Positions 1 to 9,175 of a stretch of DNA of 64,000 nt are shown piece by piece. The stretch's first letter is position 1, and each line of letters starts with the position of its first letter. The translations under genes were made by a program, and so were the position numbers. Below the pieces are notes generated by a model, which did no database searches, was not told where the DNA came from, and saw only the letters and a list, made by a program, of their open reading frames with translations. Origin of the DNA: Silene latifolia (lineage: Eukaryota; Streptophyta; Magnoliopsida; Caryophyllales; Caryophyllaceae); the NCBI RefSeq assembly GCF_048544455.1, contig NC_133529.1, positions 50,901,901 through 50,965,900 on the forward strand, in the 5' to 3' direction.

Positions 1-1
1 T

Positions 2-745
2 TACCTGACCGAGGCCTCTCCACCCGAACCTAATGCTAGGTCGAGTGCCGCCACTAGGGAAGCATATGAGGCATTCCACAAAGAGTCCGCCGCTATGAAA
101 AATGTGTTGATTTTTGCTATGGAGGCGGAACTCCAAAGGAGAGCCTTTAAAATGGGCACCGCTAATGAAATCTATTCCAAACTTGTGACAATGTTTTCAC
201 AAACACCGAGGATCGTCCAATATGAGGCGGCCTCGGCATTCTTTGATCTTGGTTTTTTGGAGGGCCAAAAGGTTAGCCCTCACGTGCTCAAATTGTTGGA
301 GCTAGTCGAGACATTGAAACTTCAAAAGGTTGAAATCCCCAAGGAGCTCATTGTTGATAGAATTCTTCACTCCTTATCCAAAGTCAAAGCATATGTACAA
401 TTCCGGGTGAATTTCAATATGCAAGACAAGGACGTGTCTCTTGAAGAGTTGCACAAGTTACTTGTGCAAGCCGAAAGAGACATGGGGCTAAATGTTAATC
501 CACCTAAGGATGTGCTTAATATAAGCACTAAGAGGAATGGGAAGTTCAAGAAGAATGGGAAAAAGGGTAAGAGGCAAGCTCCCATGTCCACCAAGGCTAA
601 GACTTTTGAAGCTAGCACTTCCAAAACCAAGAAGGGTCCTCTTGATAAATGCCATTATTGTAATGGTGTTGGACATTGGAAGAGGAATTGTTCCAAGTAT
701 CTTGGCGACATCAAAGCTGGAAAGATTACTCTAGTAGGTAAATGA
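2..745 (+). CDS. gag: Gag of copia-like element A1 (5' partial)
   Basis: The frame is open from position 2, before the first in-window ATG at 95, so this is the C-terminal 247 residues of a 298-residue Gag whose start is off the window. Gag proteins package element RNA into cytoplasmic particles. The sequence aligns without gaps to the copy at 26972-27868. It holds the helical UBN2-type copia gag region (NVLIFAME, IYSKLV, then a conserved IPKELIVDRILHSL block), a lysine-rich linker, and a CX2CX4HX4C zinc knuckle near the end. The stop comes 17 residues after the knuckle, where autonomous copia elements continue into protease. Differences from A2 are few (for example EAE for EAD, GFLEG for DFKEG). 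It is intact as far as visible. Confidence 0.88.
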   Translation, partial: YLTEASPPEPNARSSAATREAYEAFHKESAAMKNVLIFAMEAELQRRAFKMGTANEIYSKLVTMFSQTPRIVQYEAASAFFDLGFLEGQKVSPHVLKLLELVETLKLQKVEIPKELIVDRILHSLSKVKAYVQFRVNFNMQDKDVSLEELHKLLVQAERDMGLNVNPPKDVLNISTKRNGKFKKNGKKGKRQAPMSTKAKTFEASTSKTKKGPLDKCHYCNGVGHWKRNCSKYLGDIKAGKITLVGK

Positions 746-2805
746 CTATCCTTTCTTTTATGTTTCTAATTCAACTATGGTATTTTGATACAAAGTTGTG
801 ATAATGTACCCCCTTTTTATTGTAAATAGGGCCTCCTCCAAGAAAAGACAAGGGAAAAGAAAAGCAAGCTTGAGAAATCATGAAGGAGCTAGGAGTAGCT
901 ACCAATGAAGCTTGGCTTTTATTATTGTCTTTATTTTATTGTTATGAATTTTAGAACTATTTTGATTTCTGTGTTCGACATGGAAATAGTTGATCCTTTC
1001 TAAACAATCGTTGTATTTTGGATTATGGTGACTTGGCTTGCAACCCAAGTCACCCCTTTTATCGTATTTGTTTGTTCTAAAAATTCGTCTTTATATGCTT
1101 GTACATAGAAACATATGATCATCTACTTAAAGTGATCCAATAGACAACTATAATGATGGGATTCATTATATATCCACAAGCTTAAGACTAGTGTATGATC
1201 AATTATAAAGTGATGTTGAGTTGATGAACTCTTCTAAAGGAATGTCAATTACCAAGTACACTCATCAAATCTAAAATCTATTAGTCAATCTATGAGATAG
1301 TCCTCCTTCTACTTCAATATCATTATTTGTGTCTCATAAGCTATATTTAAATATCTAGTGTATTTATTCTAAAGATAGATTGGGAGAAAAACGAAGACAC
1401 AAAGAATACAAAGAATAATTTGTATGCTTGAGTAAATGTGATCTACAAAAGGAAGAATGATTTGTATACCAATATAGATAGTATACTTGAATAGATGAGA
1501 TCTATGGTCTTGAGTAGATGAGATCTACATAACAAAAGAGACCAAGTTAAGTAATTAAAAGAATATGTTCTTAAGATAACTACACGAGGAGACCAAAAGA
1601 AAGTTTTGAAAGAAAATGACTAAAGAAAAGTCTCAACAAGAGATTTTGCTAGTTTATGACCTAGATATAAATAGAGTTTCAATATTGATATTTACTTAAG
1701 AGCCTAAATGAAACAAAGTTGCATCCTTGAAAATAAATGAGATTTATGACTAAAAGTTGCATAGAAAGATATGCCGATGTCTACAAGAGCTAAGTTAATT
1801 GTTAACCATGCTAGTGTCATTACTTAACCTCATTATGAAAATAAAATGGTTAAACCTTCTTCCGAAAAAGGGTATTTTGAGAAGGACGTGTATTAAATGG
1901 GTTTTCACCTTTAAATAATGACATTGCTACGCATCATTATAAAAATGAATGAGTTGGAGATTAAAATCTCTTTCCATAAAGTTTAAGATTGAAACCTTTT
2001 CAAAAGGGGTATTTTGAAAGGATATGTTGGGAACATATATGGTTTTATCTTAATAACTTGGCAAAGCAAAATGTATTTCAATTCTTGAAATGTTTCGATT
2101 GAGTAGTCAATTACGAAACATGTGGAATTGAGTGGGAGTTTGAAATTATCATGTGAAGACATGAAATTTATTGGGAGCTATCATCTTGTAAAATTTATAA
2201 CTCATTACTCATTGAGAATGACGAGCTAGTACTATCTTCACAATGAAGTATTTGAGTTTTTAATTCTGGATGAAAATGGACTAAGATGAATCCAATCACA
2301 TCATGGGATGTTGGATAGGCATTGAGATATGCACATCAAATCAACGAGAAACGGAGGTTATTCTTATCGATGAAAATGGAATTACCATAAGCAGTCATGG
2401 TCATTCATTGAACCTAAGAATGGTTGATTACATGATTAAAATTACTAATGTTTCCGCCATTAGAATAATCATGCACATGTCCAATAATGAATCATATGCT
2501 TAAGAGCATAATAAGTCATTGGTAAGCCATAGAAGAATTGTCATGAATTTTCGAGAAGAACTAATGAGCTATTCTAGTGTTTGACAGAACACTTTGTTAT
2601 ATGACAAGAAGTTGCACATATTGAAGTTCGAAAACGCGTAAGGATTTATGAAAAATCCTAAGCTGTTTAAGCTAAAAGGAGAAATAAGAAGTTTGAGAAG
2701 ATGCTTGGTTATAGTAAGAAGTTACTCAAAACTAGTATTTTCAAAATTTGCTAGGACTTATGAGAAGTTCTAGGCTAATCATCTTGACAATTGTTGCAAG
2801 ATCCT
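746..2805 (+). other. Non-coding 3' internal region of A1
   Basis: No pol domain is visible. The segment matches 27869-29924 of A2 almost base for base. A 66-codon open frame at 2303-2503 is identical in A2 but has no recognisable family, and no matching open frame was found in element B. An AG at 829-830 after a T-rich run is a possible splice acceptor for a donor overlapping the gag stop. Confidence 0.75.
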
Positions 2806-3880
2806 TGGTCGGGACTATTTCTTTCGGTTACTTGTCGTTAGGAGCACCTAGACCAAAACACAATTTATAACTTCACAAACAACTCTACAATTAGTAAAGA
2901 GGCAAGTAAAGGTCGGATCCCAAGGGACGGGAATTGAGATGAGATTTCTATTGCAACTAGTGGTGTCTTAGGGGTGTCACAATTGGGGTTTGAATAGAAG
3001 ATCACTAAACTAAATAGCAATGAAAGTAAACAAGCAAGATGAATTAAAAGGGTTGTAAACAATTGATAAAAAGCACTAGGGTGTCATGGGGTCATAGGGG
3101 ATTCATGGGAATTGATCATACAAACATGTTCTCAAATTATAAGCAAGCAATTATTGTTGTGATGGATCGAGTTGGTTTATATCTTACAATCCTAGGAAAG
3201 TTTGGGTCCCGGAGCCGAATCGATTATATTGTACAACACCTACAAGTCGACTTAGTCTTCCCTACTCAACAACATGCATGGTCTAATGAGACTCGAGTTG
3301 GTTTATGTCTTACAAGTCTCATTGAAAAGATAGGTGATGGGTAAAAAATGCAAGGATTCATAGGCTCGCATTTCATCAAACATAACATGTGCATGAGTTG
3401 AGATCATAACAAGCAAGCAAATAAACCATGAAAGCATATTAATTTAAGCATGAATCATTCCCCATGTTGGTTTCCCCTAATTACCCATTAACCCTAGCTA
3501 AGTGACTACTCACTCATTATCATGTTGAACATGCTAGCAAGGTTGTCAATCATACCAACAAAGTGAAACATGATGAATAAATGAAAGTAATTAACAATAA
3601 TTAAAAAGGGGTTAAGAGAATTATACCTACTAATGATTCCAATAATAAAGCAAAGAATAAAAGAAGTACTTGATGCTTGATTGAGAGGTTGTCAATCTCT
3701 CAATAATAACCCACATAATCTTCAATTACCCAAAACAAAGGATGAACAAGAGAGAGATTAAGGAAATAAAACTTGTATTAAAACTTGATTAATTGTTGAT
3801 TACAAAATTAAAGAGAGATTTGATATTAACTACTCTAAAGATTGCTAAGAAGAACATGCTCTTCTATTTAGACTAATGGG

Positions 3881-3889
3881 GTATTTATA
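3881..3889 (-). promoter_or_regulatory. TATA box in C 3' LTR
   Basis: The minus strand reads TATAAATAC. The same box is present in the other LTR of C (21744-21752) and in the right LTR of D (46393-46401). It lies downstream, in transcript sense, of the GACG palindrome array, marking the likely U3/R region. Confidence 0.55.
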
Positions 3890-4026
3890 GTGGGGATTAG
3901 GTGTGTGAATTAGGGTTAACTAAGGGCTTAAATGACGATTAAGTCCCTACTTAAGGAAACGCCGGTCTTTTTGGAAGGATGGGCATCTTTCTTGAAGCTT
4001 GAAGAAACGAAATTGGTCTGCCTTGG

Positions 4027-4191
4027 AATCCGGGCGTCTTCAGCACGGGACGGGCGGATTCTGTGGTCTCTGCCCGGGCGTCTTGGGGTGAAGACGGGCG
4101 TCTTCTGGAGCTGCTGCCCGGGCGTCTTGGTTTGAAGACGCACGGATTGTGGTGAGGGAGACGGGCGTCGTCTGGGGAAGACGCACGGATT
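4027..4191. promoter_or_regulatory. CpG-palindrome array in U3 of C 3' LTR
   Basis: About eight copies of a 12-15-bp unit lie in 165 bp. The best copy is AAGACGGGCGTCTT (4091-4104), an inverted repeat with a 2-bp centre. Variants combine GACG, GGCG, AATCCG and CGTCTT half-sites (4027, 4049, 4072, 4091, 4116, 4134, 4158, 4177). The block is GC-rich in an AT-rich LTR and sits about 140 bp upstream of the TATA box on the minus strand. A role as an enhancer or as methylation-sensitive protein sites is inferred. Confidence 0.6.
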
Positions 4192-4538
4192 GCTGTGCAG
4201 TCTCATTTCTTCTTCTTTTCTTCCTTTTTCTTCATAAAAGCCTTGGGGATTTCCTCGGGGATGCAAGGATCTTTTCTCATCATTGCCCATTTACTATAGT
4301 ATGTACAAAGGCCATCTAATCTTGTCTCTCCTTGATGCTTGGTCATTGAATTCAATCAATTTAGTCTCATTTTGCCATGAAAATGCAAGGTTTTCACTCC
4401 TTTCCTACCAAGGACACAAAACCTCAAAGAATATGCAAAACAAAGAACTAAAGATATTAAATGACCCAAATATGCACTAAAAAGCATGGGAACAAGGCTA
4501 ATTCGGGGACTAAATGTGCTCTAATTATGGTCACATCA

Positions 4539-4553
4539 AATATCCCCAAACCG
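4539..4553 (-). other. Polypurine tract of element C
   Basis: The minus strand reads GGTTTGGGGATATT directly before the 3' LTR. The same position in D reads GGTTTGGGGATGTT. This would prime plus-strand DNA synthesis. Confidence 0.6.
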
Positions 4554-6519
4554 AACCTTTGCTCGTCCCGAGTAAAGAGGTGACAAAGACTAGGACCATT
4601 ATTTAAACTAACCTAATAACATAGCCGATATGAGACAATTAGCGGGTCTTAGTCCACCCCTTCAACTCACAACAAGACAACCATGAGGTAGGATGCCTTC
4701 TTGCAAGGCAAGGTGGGTCTTGCCAAAATGGCGACACATCCAAACATTAAGCACACAAAATCAAGTAATGGATGCATCTACAAAAGAATAGCCACTTTCC
4801 TCATCTAAGTGGCGGAAATTATCTACAAGGGAAGCAATTCAAGGGTACACATTCCTTCATAGATGCAATTTCTTCAAACTACTAAGCCTAGAAGGATACC
4901 AATAAATCACCTCCAAGTTGTGTCAAGCTAGGGTACCTTTGTCCTCAATCGTTAAATGCTTTTGTCAAGAATAGACTCCCTATGGTGTTAGAAACACTGG
5001 AGGATCGCGGAATTCCCCCTCTTGCCTAGACAAGAAGAAGGGTCGTCCCCTCTCTACCATGCACAAAAATGGATACGATGGATAAAGGGATCGATAGATA
5101 TTTGAGTTTCACTTTGGGAGTTTGCTTTTGTTTTTGTTTTTCCCCCCAATTTCTTGTGGCATTTGACATTTGAGAACACTTTCTTTTGCCATTTCTTTTT
5201 GATTTTTGGCATTTCAACACTTGACAACTTTCAACTTTTCTTTGCATTTCTTTTTTGAACATTTTCAAAGTCACCCCATATGTAGTGAGGGTGGCTTATA
5301 TTTGAAGCTTTAGGAGTTCTATTTTTGCTCCTCTTTTCATTTGATGCATTTTTTTTTGCAAACTTTCTTTCACTTTTCATTTCTTTGAACTCAAATTGAT
5401 TTCTTTTTGTGCCCATTCCTTTTGATGACAAAAATGTGGTAGAACATGGATGATGGATGGATGCATGGTTTCAAGGGTCACCTTGGAATAAATGGTAGCC
5501 AAGGAGTTATCACACCACAAGGTAATCTTGACTAGGCCTTAATCCATGGGTCAAAGGATACTAGCATGACACATCCTAGGGTGTTTTACAAGTATTCTAA
5601 CAAGCAAAGTCTTAAGAATAAAAAGCATCTACTAGGGCCTATATACACTTGTCAAGCTTCCCAAGTAGACGGTTTCACAAGATTTTTCTAACCATGCAAC
5701 TACATGCCATGATGCAACTAACATATAAACATCCTAATGCAAATGATTCTACCAACTAATATGCCATATAGACTAAATGCAAGTCCTAAGTTCACATTGT
5801 TATACCGCATCAATCAAAATAAAGCCACATAGTCATTAACATAAAGAGGAAAAAGGAGATTGGAAAGATCATACCATGCGGTCTTCAATATCTTCATGTC
5901 TCGGATGTGGCGTAGTCGATCAATGTGAATAAGGATAAAACAAACACAATACAACAATATATACATGACTACACTACAAAGGAAATGAACTTGTTTTTGG
6001 TTTTTCAAATTTTCAATTTTTATGGTTTTTCGAATTTTTCAATTTTTTTGTGGGTTTTTTGAATAAAAGTTAAGTTAGAATTCCCCATCCCCACACTAAT
6101 ATGGGCATTGTCCTCAATGGCCAAAATGATGGGAAATCATGCAAGCATGATGCATGAATTCTACACTAAATGCAAGCTACACTAATCTACACTACATGAT
6201 GCATGGGTTTTGTTTATGACGGAGAGCGTAATTTAGATTACCTCCCGTTGTGTATGCATGTACTTCCCCAAACCGAGTTAGACATTATTTCTAATGTCCT
6301 AAGGTTGGGGGTGGTTCATGCACACAAATGCAATGCATGAAACTAAATTTGTCATTTCGGATTTTCAAAAGTGGGAACAGTAAAATAAGAACACCTCAAT
6401 GGGGCCGAGGTGTTAGTCCTCTATGTTGCTAGGACTCAACCAACCATGATCAAGATAAAGTAAATAAAACAAAGAAAGAAGTAAGCACACCTCAAGAGGG
6501 TAGGAGCCTCCAAAGCTTG
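4554..6519 (-). other. 3' non-coding region of element C
   Basis: About 2 kb lies between the ORF1 tail and the polypurine tract, similar to 37687-39166 of D. It has T-rich stretches at 5100-5420 whose opposite strand gives low-complexity lysine-rich frames, which I do not accept as genes. No pol or envelope-like domain was recognised. Confidence 0.65.
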
Positions 6520-8090
6520 CTAATCTTCCACCATATCATCATTATCATCATCTTCCTCACTAGAAGTGGAATCATCACCACTTCCCTCTTCACTTCCTTG
6601 CTTGCTTTCTTCATCATCCTCTTCTTCTTCTTCACTAGCCTCTTCATCAATGTTATCATCAACAACCTCATCACCGACAACCTCATCATCACCCGGAATA
6701 CCCCTAGATGCACTCGGAAAAAAGACCTCCCTATCCGCCCAACTAGGCAAAGCACATGAAGGATCAAGTAGTCCTTGCCTAGCTAAATGAAGGAGGGGTG
6801 GATATTGGGCTAAGTAAGCATCTTCCCGATCCTTAAAGCTTGGTTGTGCATCTCTTGCATAAGTAGAGTCACATAATCTTTGCTTGCTTCAACACCTTCG
6901 AGTTTGAACTCTTGGTACTTGAAAGGATAGGGTGGTGTGACAATGGAAGAGGAGGGCATTTCAATTTCACCCTTTTGTTGTCGGATAATGTATTCGGCTT
7001 ATTTTGAGAGGGGAAGGAGGTAGTTGGTCTGATGGACACTCAAACGGCATATCTTGGAAGGCAAAGTAAAAGATTTAGCCTCACTTGTGAGCCACCCATA
7101 CTTGGTGTCAAGAGGGTTATGAGTAACCCACTTGTACTTGTTAATCATAGCATCCATGTCAATGAGAAGACCACCTTTCTTTGCTACATACTTGCTATCC
7201 TTGTTGAAATTCGGATCAAAGAACTTAGCCAAAAGAGTGACTAGACCTCCATTCACAATAACCGTGGTGCCTTGCTTTCCACAATCAATATTTAGCCATC
7301 TTTGCACCAAAAGCCTTAGAGAATTGTATGGCTTGGTGAATTCCCTTCCAATGTTTAAGGCCGACACAAGAAGAATACAATCGAGCTTGGTAAAGTGGTT
7401 GGTGTCTTTTCTTGCAATGATGGTATTTCCGATGACCTTATGCCACACTCTAATGCCCGGATGGTGGACTAATAGAGCGCGGCTAGCATGATAGTTCTCA
7501 AATTTCCTTCCGGAAATCTCCTCCCAAAGAGGAGCGGGGTCATACTTGCCAAAATTCTTGAAATAACTAGGTGAATCACTAAGACCCAATACATTTGCCA
7601 ATTCTTCAAAGGTGAGGCACCTACTAACATTAGCAAGGCGGAACTCGATGTTTTCCATAGTCTCTACCTTATTGACTTTCAAAGAACTCAAGAATTCTAA
7701 GGTAAGGGAGGGGTATGTCAATTCTTTTGTAGCAAACAATTTTTCCAACCCCATGGCTTTAAAGAAGGCTTTGGTTTGTTCAAGGACACCCAACTCATTC
7801 AAGGCATCTTCACAAATAAACTTGGTGGATAGAAAGGATTTTCTAGCATACTTGGCAAATGTTTCCCTATGGGAGTTAGAAATGAAAATTACCTCCGGAT
7901 AGTTCGAAAGTTGAGCAATTTCCGGAGTTGTAGATGTTGTTGCTTCCAAGGGAGGTTGTTGTTGTTGCACTTCCAAGTTTTAACTAGCTACCACCATAGC
8001 CAATGAGGCTTTCTTTGCTTGAAGACTCTTTTGTCTTGTTGAGAGTGCCTTTGCCTTAGGTGCTTTTGTTGCTCCTTTTGTCCTTGCCAT
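6520..8090 (-). pseudogene. ATHILA ORF1-like protein of element C, interrupted
   Basis: The start ATG at 8088-8090 begins MARTKG, shared with D (40768). After 36 codons an in-frame TAA (7980-7982) breaks the frame. It then stays open to a stop at 6999-7001 (the long body, 6999-7976) and carries the conserved block found in plant ATHILA ORF1 proteins: LTYPSLTLEFLSSLKV, YDPAPLWEEISGRKFE and VHHPGIRVWHKVIGNT. Past that stop, a further frame at 6520-6750 encodes PSWADR followed by a long Glu/Asp-rich tail, also present in D. The function of ORF1 proteins is unknown; earlier suggestions include a structural or envelope-like role. The intact form would be around 500 residues. The family call is from recognised motifs. 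Confidence 0.72.
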
Positions 8091-8397
8091 TGATGATTAA
8101 ACCAAGAAAAGAGTGAAAATCTTCAATTTCCAAGTATACCCAAATCGATTTTAAGATGAAAGGCTTTGCCTTTATAAGTTCAAAAATCTATTCAAATGTT
8201 GAAGATTTTGGTGCTTGGTTTGATTTTTGTTGGAAGAGGAGTGATTAATTGTTGTTAAAAGGAAGTTTTGATTTGGTTTTGATGAATGTGGTTGAGGAAA
8301 TCTTGTTTTGGTGATGGAGAGGATGAGGGTTTTTGAGTTTTGGAGTTTATGGGTAGTGTTTTGAATGAAGGAATGAAGAAATGAATGTGGGAGGGGG

Positions 8398-8403
8398 TTT
8401 ATA
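8398..8403 (-). promoter_or_regulatory. TATA-like box upstream of ORF1
   Basis: The minus strand reads TATAAAC. It lies about 30 bp downstream of the nearest palindrome unit and about 310 bp upstream of the ORF1 ATG, the same order as in the LTR. No equivalent clear box was found in D. Confidence 0.35.
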
Positions 8404-8434
8404 AAAAAAAACCGAAAAATTTGAAATGCAGGGG

Positions 8435-8820
8435 GAAGACGGGCGGTTTTCCTTCGGGACGGCCGGATTCTGCCTGTTCTGGCCTCAGAATTCTCGCCTA
8501 AAGACGGGCGTCTTTCAGCAAAGACGCTCGGATTATTCAACTGCAGGACGAGCGTCTTTCACTGAAGACGGGCGGATTCCTTTCCAGTGATTTTTCTTTT
8601 TTTTCTCAGCCAAAAAGACGGGCGTCTTTCCTTTCAGGACGGGCGTCTTTCTGAAGACGGGCGGATTCTCTTGCAGGACGCCCGGATTCTTCAACAGTCA
8701 AAAAATTTCAAATTCTCAGCACATATGGACGGGCGAATTCTGACCAATATGCCCGTATTGCCTGAAGACGGACGGATTCCCACAAAGATGCTCGGATTCT
8801 GCCCCTTTTACCCGGATTCA
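8435..8820. promoter_or_regulatory. Second CpG-palindrome array of C, upstream of ORF1
   Basis: At least 12 units of the motif seen in the LTR lie within 390 bp, with irregular spacing. Examples are AAAGACGGGCGTCTTT (8501-8516), GAAGACGGGCGGATTC (8563-8578) and GGACGCCCGGATTC (8675-8688). Unit edges alternate between TCTT and GGATT halves. D has a matching array at the same place (41135-41500). The repeated layout of array, possible TATA, leader and gene suggests a copied promoter module, which is inference. Confidence 0.55.
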
Positions 8821-9175
8821 GTTCCATTCGTGTACTTTGCATATCCCTTGTCATTTTCCATTCTTCAGAATCCCGTGTTCTTCATTGTGGGGGCACTACT
8901 AAGGCATGAATAGCCTAGGCAATTTCTATCCCCACACTAAGCTAAAGCACTACACATCAAGTAAATTCATTAGTCCCTCCCTCACTTCTCTCAAAAATGA
9001 TAATTATCTTGATCAAAGCATAAAAATCCAAAAATGACAAAAATGCAATATAAGAATTGAAATGCGAGTTAGGGAGTTAGAAATATTTACAAATGGTGGT
9101 TTAGGGAGGACTCCACCAAACTCTCATCCTTAGTGAGATGTCATGGGGGCATGGCCAAGGTGTTGTTGATGTTGC

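Larger units (their letters stand above)
2806..4538 (-). repeat. 3' LTR of element C
   Basis: The 1,733-bp repeat begins (minus strand) TGATGTGACC at 4538 and ends CCCGACCA at 2806. It pairs with 11908-11921 joined to 20683-22399 (1,731 bp in total), with only scattered differences. The boundaries are fixed by the TSD and by the divergence outside the repeat at both ends. Confidence 0.9.
8091..9175 (-). other. Spacer between gag-protease and ORF1 in C
   Basis: About 1.1 kb without a gene. The half nearest ORF1 is a leader with a TATA-like box (8398-8403) and a palindrome array (8435-8820). Open frames through the array (8172-8540 minus, 8587-8913 plus) are by-products of the repeats. Confidence 0.65.

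Noticed and set aside
620..632. DLGA in place of the usual DTG/DSG protease site (residues of the C Gag-protease, genome about 9900-9910)
   Set aside because: This form is usual in Athila-type Gag-protease proteins as I know them; both C and D have it, so it is not an anomaly.
2303..2503. 66-codon frame, identical in A2 at 29429-29629
   Set aside because: The identity is explained by recent duplication. No matching frame was seen in B, and no known domain.
3928..4290. 120-codon minus-strand frame (and 21814-22151 in the other LTR)
   Set aside because: Runs through the GC-rich palindrome array in U3; frame and sequence differ between the two LTRs.
5026..5431. Lys-rich minus-strand frames
   Set aside because: Produced by T-rich low-complexity sequence in the 3' non-coding region of C; not kept in D.
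6566..6790. Ser-rich frame on the plus strand, and His/Ser-rich frames at 39132-39360
   Set aside because: Antisense of the acidic tail of ORF1; low-complexity shadow.
8435..8820. CRISPR-like array
   Set aside because: Units are 12-15 bp, variable, irregularly spaced and in a plant retrotransposon; no repeat-spacer regularity.
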